The notes under the pieces are model-generated. The model saw only the letters and a program-made list of their open reading frames with translations, was not told the origin of the DNA and ran no database searches. 56,806 nucleotides of DNA from UBA8914 sp034002905 (lineage in GTDB: Bacteria; Pseudomonadota; Alphaproteobacteria; UBA9219). The translations under genes and the position numbers were made by a program. The stretch spans positions 1 to 56,806 of the forward strand of contig JAVEZQ010000012.1 of assembly GCA_034002905.1 (NCBI GenBank), read 5' to 3'. How positions within the stretch are numbered: position 1 is the stretch's first letter; each line of letters begins with the position of its first letter. This document shows positions 26,624-35,449 of the stretch, in pieces.

Positions 26624-29311
26624 TCAGTCCTTGGACATTTTTTTAAGTTTGTAGAGGAGGTCGAGAGCCGCGCGCGGGGTAAGCTCATCTGGATTAAGAG
26701 ACTGAATTTCTTTGAGAATTGGGGACTCTTCGGGGGTGCGCTTTGATTCGGACAGGTGATGCGCAAACAGCGGTAAGTTATCCACAGTTGGAACGTTTTT
26801 TTGTGTCGATGCGGATTCGAGATGTTTTAAAATCTCATCGGCACGGCTGATGACGGCACGCGGTAATCCGGCCATCTGGGCCACATGGATGCCATAGGAG
26901 CGATCAGCGGTTCCGGCGATGACTTCGTGCAGGAAGATAACCTCGTTTTTCCATTCCTTGATCTTCATCGTCGCGCAAGCGAGATGATCGAGGCGCCCGG
27001 CAAGCTGGGTCAGCTCGTGATAATGTGTGGCAAAAAGTGTGCGGGCGCGGTTGACATCGTGCAGATGTTCCAGTGTCGCCCATGCGATTGACAGCCCGTC
27101 ATAGGTAGCCGTTCCGCGTCCGATTTCATCGAGGATCACGAGCGAGCGGTCATCGGCCTGATTGAGGATGGCGGCCGTTTCGACCATTTCGACCATAAAG
27201 GTTGATTGGCCACGTGCCAGATCGTCTGCGGCGCCCACACGGCTGAACAGGCGGGTGACAAGGCCAATATGTGCGCTTTCGGCGGGAACAAAGCTTCCTG
27301 TCTGGGCCAAAATGGCGATAAGGGCGTTTTGGCGCAGGAAGGTGGATTTACCGGCCATGTTGGGGCCAGTCAGGAGCCAAAGGCGTGAGGCATCCCCAAG
27401 ATCGCAATTATTACCCACGAACTCGGTAGGGATGCTCCCCGCTTTGAGCGCCTGCTCGACAACAAGATGTCGCCCCTTTGCGATGGCAAAGGCTTTGCTG
27501 TCATCAACCACAGGTTTGACAAGGCGATGGGTGAGGGCTAGCTCGGCAAGGGAAGTCTCTACATCCAGTATCGCCAGCGATCCGGCGCAGCGGCGAAGAT
27601 CGGGCAGAAGAGCCGTAATGTCTTTGACGAGGTCCTCATAGATCGCCAGCTCAACGGCAAGAGCTTTGCTCGCCGCCTCTGTGATTTTTCTTTCAAGCTC
27701 GGACAGCTCGACGGTTGTAAAGCGTGCGGCGTTGGCCATGCTTTGACGGTGGATGAAGATATCTTTGCGGTCAAAAAGCTTTTGCGCATGCGCGGCGGTA
27801 ACTTCGATATAATAGCCGATGACCTGATTATGCTTAATCTTGAGCAGCGAGACGCCGCTTTCCTGTGCATAGCTGGCCTGAAGATTCGCAATCAGCTGTC
27901 GGCTGTTGTCGCGCAGTTCTAAAAGGCCATCAAGCTGGGCGGAAAACCCGCGCGCAATAAAACCGCCATCACGGGCGAGGAGTGGAAGATTATCAGCCAA
28001 GGCTTGCTGAAGTCGTTCAATGAGTGCCGCGAACTGGCCAAGGCCTTGCACCGCGTCGTGAATATGGGTGCAGGATTTGTGTTCAGGCGAAGCAAGCAGA
28101 AGCGAACGGATTTTCTCTGCGTGGGATAAGGTGATGGCTACGGCGGATAGATCGCGCGGCCCGCCACGCCCAAGGGCTAAACGTGCAAGTGCGCGCTCAA
28201 GATCAGGAATATGGGAAAGTTCCCTGATAAGGTTTTTGCGCAATCCTGTGTGGGAAGTGAAGAATTCCACGGCTATAAGGCGGTGGTTGATTTGGATCAC
28301 ATCAGCCAAGGGTGCGTTGAGACGCGAAGCAAGGAGACGTCCGCCAGCGCTGGTTTGCGTGTGATCAATGACGGAGATCAAGGAGCCTTGTTTTTGACCG
28401 GAAAGGGTCTGGGTAATTTCCAAGTTTCGACGGGTTGCCGGGTCCATCAGCATATAGGGCGAGTCACTCACAAGACGCGGTCTGTCGAAATGTGAAAGGT
28501 CGCATTTCTGCGTCAGAAGGATATAGTCGATCAGGGTTCCAAGTGCGCTGATATTCGCGTGGGAAAAATCTCCAAAGACATTCAGTTCGGTGGTGTTGTA
28601 AAGGGTGCGTAGGCGCTCGGCGGCATTATCGGTATTAAAACGTCCGGCGGGCAGGATGCTGAGCTGGCCTCGCCACTGGGCGAGTGTTTCGAAAAGTTCG
28701 GGTTCTTCGGTTGTCTTATCCGAAATCAGAATTTCCGATGGGGACAGTCGCGCAAGACAGGCATTGACGCCTGTCGCGTCCGTTTTTTCTGTCATGGGTT
28801 GCGCGTTGGCCAGATCAACCCATGCGATCGCGTAATCGGTGCGGATTTTGCTGATGCAGGCCAGAATGTTGGACGCCCGCGCGTCGAGCAGGGATTCTTC
28901 CGTCACGGTGCCTGGCGTGACGATCCGTACAACATCGCGGTTGACGATACTTTTGCCGCCGCGCTTTTTGGCTTCGGCGGGATCTTCGATTTGTTCGCAA
29001 ATGGCGACATGAAAGCCTTGGCGGATCAGACGGGCCATATAGCCTTCATAGGAATGAAAGGGTACGCCGCACATAGGGATATCCTGCCCGTTCAGCTGGC
29101 CACGCCGCGTGAGCGTGATATCAAGTGCCCGTGACGCCTGAACGGCATCTTCAAAGAAAAGCTCGTAAAAGTCGCCAAGACGGAAAAAGAGTAGGGCATT
29201 CGGATGGTGTGCCTTGATGGCCAGATATTGAGCCATCAGAGGCGTCGCCGTTTCATCCGGCGCGCGGGCTGCAAGGGGCTCCGTGGTTAATTTCGCCTGC
29301 GTTTGGATCAT
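26624..29311 (-). CDS. mutS: DNA mismatch repair protein MutS
   Basis: 895-residue MutS, which recognises base mismatches. The mismatch-reading motif is in FFRLGDFYELFFEDA (the FYE triplet), near residue 40. The C-terminal ATPase has Walker A GPNMAGKSTFLRQ, the family signature DEIGRGTATYDGLSIAWATL and the helix-turn-helix region with GIHVAQMAGLPRAVISRA. The ATG at 29311 is chosen because the longer frame to 29437 would run into the divergent acpS. Tail ends YKLKKMSKD. No mutL in the window. Confidence 0.97.
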   Translation of the reverse strand: MIQTQAKLTTEPLAARAPDETATPLMAQYLAIKAHHPNALLFFRLGDFYELFFEDAVQASRALDITLTRRGQLNGQDIPMCGVPFHSYEGYMARLIRQGFHVAICEQIEDPAEAKKRGGKSIVNRDVVRIVTPGTVTEESLLDARASNILACISKIRTDYAIAWVDLANAQPMTEKTDATGVNACLARLSPSEILISDKTTEEPELFETLAQWRGQLSILPAGRFNTDNAAERLRTLYNTTELNVFGDFSHANISALGTLIDYILLTQKCDLSHFDRPRLVSDSPYMLMDPATRRNLEITQTLSGQKQGSLISVIDHTQTSAGGRLLASRLNAPLADVIQINHRLIAVEFFTSHTGLRKNLIRELSHIPDLERALARLALGRGGPRDLSAVAITLSHAEKIRSLLLASPEHKSCTHIHDAVQGLGQFAALIERLQQALADNLPLLARDGGFIARGFSAQLDGLLELRDNSRQLIANLQASYAQESGVSLLKIKHNQVIGYYIEVTAAHAQKLFDRKDIFIHRQSMANAARFTTVELSELERKITEAASKALAVELAIYEDLVKDITALLPDLRRCAGSLAILDVETSLAELALTHRLVKPVVDDSKAFAIAKGRHLVVEQALKAGSIPTEFVGNNCDLGDASRLWLLTGPNMAGKSTFLRQNALIAILAQTGSFVPAESAHIGLVTRLFSRVGAADDLARGQSTFMVEMVETAAILNQADDRSLVILDEIGRGTATYDGLSIAWATLEHLHDVNRARTLFATHYHELTQLAGRLDHLACATMKIKEWKNEVIFLHEVIAGTADRSYGIHVAQMAGLPRAVISRADEILKHLESASTQKNVPTVDNLPLFAHHLSESKRTPEESPILKEIQSLNPDELTPRAALDLLYKLKKMSKD

Positions 29312-29402
29312 TATAAGAGGTGCTCTTTCTCCTTGGAAGAACGCATTATAGGGATTATCTTGCGGTTGGGTAGAGCGGAAATAAGGTAAAAGGTTTAAAA
29401 GC

Positions 29403-29804
29403 ATGATTTTGGGCATAGGCAGCGATCTCATCGACATTCGGCGTATTGAAAAGACCCTTGAGCGTCATGGGACGCGGTTTGAGGCGCGTCTTTTCACTGA
29501 AACGGAAAAGGCAAAAGCGGCTCGCCGCCCTTCGCCTGCCGCTGTTTATGCCAAGCGTTTTGCGGCGAAAGAGGCTTGTTCCAAGGCGTTAGGGACGGGG
29601 ATCAAGCGCGGCGTTGCCTTTCGGGATATGGGCGTTGTGAACCAGCCGTCTGGCAAGCCGACGATGGCCCTGTCAGGGGGGGCACTTAAGCAGCTCCAGT
29701 CGTTGACACCGGATGGGTTTAGGGCTGTAATCCACCTTTCCTTGACGGATGACTACCCCCTCGCACAGGCCTTTGTGGTGATTGAGGCTGTCGCAGTGGA
29801 ATAG
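29403..29804 (+). CDS. acpS: Holo-[acyl-carrier-protein] synthase
   Basis: 133 residues. AcpS moves phosphopantetheine from CoA to acyl carrier protein. It begins MILGIGSDLIDIRRIEKTLE, with the metal-binding Asp at position 8, and has the second motif RFAAKEACSKALGTG with its metal-binding Glu. First gene of acpS-lepB-rnc-era, a set often found together in Alphaproteobacteria; divergent from mutS with 91 bases between. Confidence 0.96.
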   Translation: MILGIGSDLIDIRRIEKTLERHGTRFEARLFTETEKAKAARRPSPAAVYAKRFAAKEACSKALGTGIKRGVAFRDMGVVNQPSGKPTMALSGGALKQLQSLTPDGFRAVIHLSLTDDYPLAQAFVVIEAVAVE

Positions 29805-29849
29805 CGGTGCTTCGCCGCAAGATTGAAATATGGTGTAAAGGTTGTGTTT

Positions 29850-30650
29850 ATGGAAAATTGTGAAAAGGGGCCGATGTCGGATATACCATCTGAAAAATTT
29901 GAAGTGGGGACGAAGCCCATGGATGCGACCGACAAGCTGGATGATATGGTCAGGACGATCTTTATCGCGGCGCTGATTGCGATGTCGATCCGTGCTTTTG
30001 CGTTCGAGCCATTTAATATCCCGTCGGGTTCCATGATACCCAACCTTTTGGTGGGCGATTATCTCTTTGTCTCGAAATATTCCTATGGGTACAGCAGTCT
30101 CTCTTCTTTGTTTGGGTTGCTGCCTATGGAAGGGCGGGCCTTTTTCACAGAGCCGAAACGCGGCGATGTGATCGTCTTCAAGTTGCCACGTGATACGCAT
30201 ACAGATTATATCAAGCGTCTTGTCGGCTTGCCGGGTGATACGATCCAAGTGCGCGATGGGCTCCTTTATATCAATGGCGTCGCGGTCACGCGCAGCCGTC
30301 TTGAGGGGAATGTCGCGTCCGAGTATGAAAAGCCGTCGGGCTTTGATGTCGACTATATCGAAACTTTCCCTGAAGGTGGTCAGCATATCGTGCGGGAAGA
30401 GGGCGATAACCGCGCCCTTGATAACACGCAGGTCTTTCGCGTACCGCTGGGGCATTATTTTGCCATGGGAGATAATCGCGATAATTCGCAAGACAGCCGC
30501 ACGCCGAATGTCTCTTTTATTCCTGCGGATAATCTCGTGGGACGTGCCGAGGTTATCTTTTTCTCGCTCGATAAAGACAGCCACTTTTGGCAGTTCTGGA
30601 AATGGCCGACGGCTATTCGCTGGAAACGCCTTTTTATGAAGATCAAGTAA
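29850..30650 (+). CDS. lepB: Signal peptidase I
   Basis: 266 residues. One N-terminal membrane segment (about 36-51), then the catalytic serine in FNIPSGSMIPNLL (Ser61) and the catalytic lysine in the TDYIKRLVGLPGD region. The late box GHYFAMGDNRDNSQDSR is diagnostic. It removes signal peptides at the periplasmic face. The ATG at 29850 is chosen with AAAGG upstream; ATG at 29874 and a TTG at 29823 are alternatives. Its stop overlaps the start of rnc (TAATG). Confidence 0.96.
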   Translation: MENCEKGPMSDIPSEKFEVGTKPMDATDKLDDMVRTIFIAALIAMSIRAFAFEPFNIPSGSMIPNLLVGDYLFVSKYSYGYSSLSSLFGLLPMEGRAFFTEPKRGDVIVFKLPRDTHTDYIKRLVGLPGDTIQVRDGLLYINGVAVTRSRLEGNVASEYEKPSGFDVDYIETFPEGGQHIVREEGDNRALDNTQVFRVPLGHYFAMGDNRDNSQDSRTPNVSFIPADNLVGRAEVIFFSLDKDSHFWQFWKWPTAIRWKRLFMKIK

Positions 30651-31354
30651 TGCCTATACGTCGGCACAACAACCTTGATCCGCTTATGGGCCTTTTGGGA
30701 CATCGTTTTGCCGATGACAGGTTGCTGAAGCAAGCGTTAACGCATCCATCCTTTACGACGGCCAAGCGGCATAAGGCCGGCAAAATCTCGCCCTATGAGC
30801 GGCTGGAGTTTCTGGGAGATCGCGTGCTTGGCCTTGTGATTGCGCACTGGCTGTATGATCTTTATCCCGATGTTGCCGAAGGCGAGCTGGCCAAACGCCA
30901 CGCTTCGCTTGTCAATCGTGATGCTTTGAAAGAAACGGCGCTCAAACTGGGGTTGGAGCCCTACCTTGTTCTTGCGCAAGGAGAAGAGGTCAATGTGGAT
31001 CGAAAAAATTTAGCCGTCTTGTCGGATGCTACCGAAGGCATCATTGGTGCAATGTATCTGGATGGGGGACTTGCACCGGCTGAGCGTTTTATCAAGAAGT
31101 ATTGGGATCAGATGATCCGCATCGATGCGATGCCATCCGATCCGAAGACGACGTTGCAGGAGTTTGCGCAAAGCAAACGGTTGCCTTTGCCGACCTATAA
31201 TGAGATTGAGCGAAGTGGTCCGGCGCACGAACCTCACTTTGTCATTGAAGTGATGATGCAGGGCTATCCGCCACAGCAAGGGGAGGGAACCTCCAAGCGC
31301 CTTGCGGAAAAGGCTGCGGCGACGCGCCTCTTAGAGAAAGTAACAAAAGTATGA
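30650..31354 (+). CDS. rnc: Ribonuclease III
   Basis: 234 residues. Double-stranded RNA endonuclease for rRNA and mRNA processing. The family signature ERLEFLGDRVLGL is at about residues 47-59, the second metal site in SDATEGIIGAMYLDGG, and a C-terminal dsRNA-binding domain ends with SKRLAEKAAATRLLEKV. The ATG at 30650 overlaps the lepB stop; a longer frame would start inside lepB. Overlaps era by ATGA. Confidence 0.97.
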   Translation: MPIRRHNNLDPLMGLLGHRFADDRLLKQALTHPSFTTAKRHKAGKISPYERLEFLGDRVLGLVIAHWLYDLYPDVAEGELAKRHASLVNRDALKETALKLGLEPYLVLAQGEEVNVDRKNLAVLSDATEGIIGAMYLDGGLAPAERFIKKYWDQMIRIDAMPSDPKTTLQEFAQSKRLPLPTYNEIERSGPAHEPHFVIEVMMQGYPPQQGEGTSKRLAEKAAATRLLEKVTKV

Positions 31355-32265
31355 CGCAATCCCTGATCTCACAAACCAAGGCCGGCTTTGTTGCCATTCT
31401 TGGTGCGCCCAATGCGGGTAAATCAACTTTGCTCAACCAGATTTTGGGCGAGAAACTTTCCATCGTCACGCACAAGGCGCAGACAACGCGCATGCGCGTG
31501 CTTGGTCTTTATACCGAAGGGGACACGCAGATTGGCTTGATTGACACGCCCGGCATATTCCGTCCCAAGGTGCGGATGGAAAAGGCGATGGTCAAGGCCG
31601 CGTGGGACAGCATGGAAGGGGCCGATGCGATCCTGTTAATCGTTGATGCGTCTTCGCGCCAGCCTGATCCGCGTGTTGAGGATATTCTGCAAGAACTGGG
31701 TAAGCGGCACTGTAAGCATCTTTTGCTGGCCTTTAACAAAACTGACCAGATGAAAGTCGAAAAGCTTTTGCCGCTTGTGCAAAGCTTTAAGGAAAAAGCA
31801 CCGTTCGAGGAGATTTTTATGATCTCTGCTTTGACGGGCGATGGTGTCGATGCACTGAAAAAGCACCTTGAGTCGTTGATGCCCGAAGGTCCATGGCCCT
31901 ATCCCGGAGATCAACTCACCGATCTGCCAGAACGATTGTTGGCCGCCGAGATCACGCGCGAGCAAATTCTTCTTCAATTGCATGAAGAGCTGCCCTATGC
32001 CGCTGCTGTGATTCCCGAAGCTTGGGAGGAGCGCAAGGATGGATCGGCCATGGTTCGTCAACGTATTCTCGTGCAACGTCCCAATCATCGCGCGATTGTT
32101 TTGGGTAAAAACGGAACACGGATCAAGGAAATTGGGCAAGCGGCGCGTCTTGAAATGACCGAGCAATTTGGCCGTCCTATCCATTTGTTTTTGGATGTAA
32201 AAGCTGATGAGCGTTGGCAGGAGCGGAACGAATATTACAACCTTTTTGGTCTTGATTTGTTATAA
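31351..32265 (+). CDS. era: GTPase Era
   Basis: 304 residues. Era binds the 3' end of 16S rRNA during 30S assembly. G1 is GAPNAGKSTLLNQ, G3 is DTPGIF, G4 is NKTD, and the KH domain contains VLGKNGTRIKEIGQAAR; the end YNLFGLDLL is typical. Four-base overlap with rnc. The 216 bases after it hold a run of T and A and a seven-base inverted repeat (32382-32388 with 32412-32418) before hydB. Confidence 0.97.
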   Translation: MTQSLISQTKAGFVAILGAPNAGKSTLLNQILGEKLSIVTHKAQTTRMRVLGLYTEGDTQIGLIDTPGIFRPKVRMEKAMVKAAWDSMEGADAILLIVDASSRQPDPRVEDILQELGKRHCKHLLLAFNKTDQMKVEKLLPLVQSFKEKAPFEEIFMISALTGDGVDALKKHLESLMPEGPWPYPGDQLTDLPERLLAAEITREQILLQLHEELPYAAAVIPEAWEERKDGSAMVRQRILVQRPNHRAIVLGKNGTRIKEIGQAARLEMTEQFGRPIHLFLDVKADERWQERNEYYNLFGLDLL

Positions 32266-32481
32266 GATCGGAATGGTTGCGCACATTGTCTTTTTTTAAT
32301 CAAGACACGAAAAAAAATCTTCCCACCAACAACCTTTCCTGCTTTATTGTTAACCTTAATGTCTTATCTTGTGGTCGCATGATTCACCGTCCTGCCTGGC
32401 GACCATGTTGAGGTGAATTGATCGTTGGATTGATAGCTTTGCAACTGCACAAAGGGTTGCAAGCCATATGGGAGGTGTAGG

Positions 32482-33684
32482 TTGACTCATTTACGTAGTC
32501 CGGCGCGCGCTAAAGGCACCAGTGCTGCAGATAAACAGATACCTGTTGGAACAAAAGTTCTTCTTGATGAAGCTGGCCTTCAGGCGTTTTTGTCTTTACT
32601 TCTTAAAATCGGTTATACGCCTATTGGTCCTAAGGTGAGGGATGGCGCGGTTGTCTATGAACCCATCACATCGATAACAGAGTTGCCTGTCGGCATTAAA
32701 GATGAGCAAGAGGGCGGTCATTATCGTCTTTCCCAGTCACCGAATGGTTCTTTCTTTGATTACACTGTTGGGCCGACAAGCTGGAAGAAGTACCTGTTCC
32801 CGCCCGTTCATAAGATGTGGTCGGCGGAAAAGCAAGGCGGCGCCTTTAAAGTCATCAAAGATAAGAAAGAGGAGCCAGCTTATGCCTTTATTGGTGTTCG
32901 TTCCTGCGAATTGAATGCCATTCATATTCAGGACAAGGTGTTTGGTTTTGACCGTGCCGACCACTGTGAAAAGGGTATTTTTTCCGATCCCGGTTATGTA
33001 GCGCGGCGGAGCAAGTCGCTTATTATCGCGGTCAATTGCGGGCGCGCCAACAAAACCTGTTTTTGTACCTCGATGGGCGGAAGTCCGCATGTGACAGAGG
33101 GACAGGGGTATGATTTAGCCCTGACGGAACTCCATTCTTCCTCGCATCATGAGTTCATTGTCGAAGTTGGTAGCGAGCGCGGGGCCCTGATCCTTGATTT
33201 GTTGCCTTACAAGCCTGTAACCCATTCTCATGTCTCGGCCGAACAGGCCCAAGAGCGCAAGGCGCGCCATGACATTACCCGCAAGATGCCGGACGATGTT
33301 AAAACCGTTCTGAAAAAGAATATCGAACATCCTCGTTGGGACAGCGTTGCGGATCGTTGCTTGTCTTGTGCCAATTGTACGATGGTCTGCCCCACCTGTT
33401 TTTGCAGCACAGTCGAGGAGCGCACGGATTTGACCGGTGATCATTCGGAGCGTTGGCGTATGTGGGATAGCTGTTTCTCGATCGATTTCAGTTATATTCA
33501 TGGCGGCGCTATTCGTAGCGAGACAAAATCGCGTTATCGCCAGTGGATGACTCATAAGCTTTCGAACTGGCATGACCAGTTCAACTCTTCTGGTTGCGTG
33601 GGGTGTGGGCGCTGCATCACATGGTGTCCGGTCGGCATTGATATTACCGAAGAAGCGCAAGTTATCAAAAGAACAGGGAAGTGA
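32482..33684 (+). CDS. hydB: [NiFe] hydrogenase group 3b, beta subunit (4Fe-4S)
   Basis: 400 residues, electron-transfer subunit like the sulfhydrogenase/anaerobic sulfite reductase A family. Two ferredoxin clusters are visible: CLSCANCTMVCPTC from Cys293 and CVGCGRCITWCPVG from Cys372, plus earlier cysteines at GVRSCELNAI and NCGRANKTCFC. The start is TTG at 32482 because GGAGGTG lies just upstream. First of four subunits in the order beta, gamma, delta, alpha, as in Pyrococcus hydBGDA. Cytoplasmic: no signal peptide. Confidence 0.93.
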   Translation: MTHLRSPARAKGTSAADKQIPVGTKVLLDEAGLQAFLSLLLKIGYTPIGPKVRDGAVVYEPITSITELPVGIKDEQEGGHYRLSQSPNGSFFDYTVGPTSWKKYLFPPVHKMWSAEKQGGAFKVIKDKKEEPAYAFIGVRSCELNAIHIQDKVFGFDRADHCEKGIFSDPGYVARRSKSLIIAVNCGRANKTCFCTSMGGSPHVTEGQGYDLALTELHSSSHHEFIVEVGSERGALILDLLPYKPVTHSHVSAEQAQERKARHDITRKMPDDVKTVLKKNIEHPRWDSVADRCLSCANCTMVCPTCFCSTVEERTDLTGDHSERWRMWDSCFSIDFSYIHGGAIRSETKSRYRQWMTHKLSNWHDQFNSSGCVGCGRCITWCPVGIDITEEAQVIKRTGK

Positions 33685-33689
33685 GACAC

Positions 33690-34568
33690 ATGACTTTCGC
33701 CGCGTCGAACAAGAAGGATACGAGTTGCGCCTGTTATTCAGGCAGTGCCGATCCGATGCATCCTCGTCCATTCAAGGTTGTTGATATCTGGCGCGAGCTG
33801 TCAGATACGTTCAGCATGTCGCTCGTGCCGGAGGATGGCGGCCCGGTTCTCTTTGAACCCGGTCAGTTCAACATGCTTTATGTTTATGGTGTGGGTGAAA
33901 TCCCGATTAGTGTGAGCGGTGATCCAACCGACCGGAGCAAGCTGGTTCATACCACGCGTGCCGTTGGTAATGTTTCCAAGGCTCTTGATGCGCTTAAGGC
34001 TGGCGATGTTGTTGGTGTCCGCGGGCCGTTTGGTTCCGTATGGCCGCTCGATGTGGCAGAAGGTAAGGACCTTGTCTTTGTGGCAGGTGGTATTGGTCTT
34101 GCCCCGCTTCGTCCGGCTATTTATGCCGCCATGGCGAATCGCCATCGCTTTGGGAATATCGCCGTTCTTTATGGGGCGCGAACGCCTGAAGATATTCTGT
34201 TTGCCAAGGAACTGCTGCGTTGGCGCGCACGTTTCGATATCGATGTTCAGGTGACGGTGGATCGTGCCACTGGCAACTGGCAAGGCAAGGTTGGCCTTGT
34301 GACCAAAGTGATTGCGTCGGGGGGGTTCGATCCGAACAATTCCGTTGCCTATACCTGTGGCCCTGAAGTGATGATGCTTCACGTGGCTAATGCGTTGAAG
34401 AACCGTGGCATGGGGGCAGACCAGATCTATCTGTCGATGGAACGCAATATGAAGTGCGGTGTCGGGTTCTGCGGGCATTGTCAGTGGGGTTCCTTCTTTA
34501 TCTGCCGCGATGGCCCCGTTTTCCGTTATGATCAGATTGCCGATCGATTGGACATTAAGGAGCTTTAA
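33690..34568 (+). CDS. hydG: [NiFe] hydrogenase group 3b, gamma subunit (FAD, NAD(P)H)
   Basis: 292 residues, flavin reductase-type subunit that passes electrons to NAD(P). The FAD domain holds GPVLFEPGQFNMLYVYG and PISVSGDP; the nucleotide domain holds VFVAGGIGLAPLRPAI and LYGARTPEDILF. Near the C-terminus CGVGFCGHCQWGSFFICRDG binds a [2Fe-2S] cluster, as in dihydroorotate dehydrogenase electron-transfer subunits. The ATG at 33690 is preferred over a GTG at 33681 that overlaps the hydB stop. Confidence 0.93.
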   Translation: MTFAASNKKDTSCACYSGSADPMHPRPFKVVDIWRELSDTFSMSLVPEDGGPVLFEPGQFNMLYVYGVGEIPISVSGDPTDRSKLVHTTRAVGNVSKALDALKAGDVVGVRGPFGSVWPLDVAEGKDLVFVAGGIGLAPLRPAIYAAMANRHRFGNIAVLYGARTPEDILFAKELLRWRARFDIDVQVTVDRATGNWQGKVGLVTKVIASGGFDPNNSVAYTCGPEVMMLHVANALKNRGMGADQIYLSMERNMKCGVGFCGHCQWGSFFICRDGPVFRYDQIADRLDIKEL

Positions 34569-34571
34569 ATC

Positions 34572-35420
34572 ATGGCTGTCCCCAAAACCAAGAAGAATCT
34601 TGTGAAGAACCCGATGAGCTCGGGTGCAAAGGCGAAGGCGCCTGCACGTGTCCGCGCGAAACCCAAGGTTGCCGTGTGGAAGTTTGCGTCCTGCGACGGG
34701 TGCCAACTCAGTCTTTTGGCTTGTGAAAACGAGCTGTTGGATGTCGTGGGCGAGATCGAGATTGCCTATTTTCTTGAGGCAACGACGTCCGTTATTAAGG
34801 GACCCTATGACATTTCGCTGGTTGAGGGGTCTATCACCACCGAGCATGATGTCCATCGTATCCGCAAGATCCGCCAGCAATCGAAAAAGCTGATCACAAT
34901 CGGGGCTTGCGCAACGTCTGGCGGTATTCAGGCTTTGCGTAATTTCGCGGATGTTGATGATTATATTCGTGCTGTATATGCACGACCCGACTTTATCTCG
35001 ACACTTCGGACGTCAACGGCCATTCAGGAACATGTGCCGGTTGATTACGAACTGCGCGGTTGCCCGATCAACAAGCTGGAGCTGCTTGAGGTTATCAATG
35101 CGACGCTGAACCATCGCACGCCCAATATCCCTCATGTGAGCGAGTGTATGGAGTGTAAGCGTAAAGGGACGGTATGCTTGATGGTGGCAAAGGGCACGCC
35201 CTGCCTCGGGCCCGTGACGCAAGCCGGATGTGGCAATGTGTGTCCGTCGATGAACCGTGGTTGTTTCGGCTGCTTTGGCCCGTCTGAGGCGTCGAATGGC
35301 CTTGCCCTTGCGCGTCAGCTGGAAAAGCTGGGCATGAGCCGTATGGAAGTTCGTGATTACTTCCGATCCTTTAATGCGAACTCTGTCGCCTTTAAAAAGA
35401 TCAGCGAAGCGTACGACTAA
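34572..35420 (+). CDS. hydD: [NiFe] hydrogenase group 3b, small (delta) subunit
   Basis: 282 residues. Small subunit carrying the proximal iron-sulfur clusters: CDGCQLSLLACENEL from Cys41, IGACATSGG, ELRGCPINK, and a cysteine-rich end with CGNVCPSMNRGCFGCFGPSE. No twin-arginine signal, so it is cytoplasmic. The first 32 residues are a Lys/Ala/Pro-rich leader not needed for the fold. Three bases after hydG. Confidence 0.95.
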   Translation: MAVPKTKKNLVKNPMSSGAKAKAPARVRAKPKVAVWKFASCDGCQLSLLACENELLDVVGEIEIAYFLEATTSVIKGPYDISLVEGSITTEHDVHRIRKIRQQSKKLITIGACATSGGIQALRNFADVDDYIRAVYARPDFISTLRTSTAIQEHVPVDYELRGCPINKLELLEVINATLNHRTPNIPHVSECMECKRKGTVCLMVAKGTPCLGPVTQAGCGNVCPSMNRGCFGCFGPSEASNGLALARQLEKLGMSRMEVRDYFRSFNANSVAFKKISEAYD

Positions 35421-35449
35421 TTCTTTTTGGATGAATGAAGGAGCCAATC

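Noticed and set aside
29312..29437. A 42-residue longer N-terminus for MutS
   Set aside because: It would overlap the divergent acpS start and has no MutS-like sequence; the ATG at 29311 fits the family.
32400..32418. A sigma54 promoter before hydB
   Set aside because: TGGCGACCATGTTGAG has the GG but not the GC of the -12 element, so the match is too poor.
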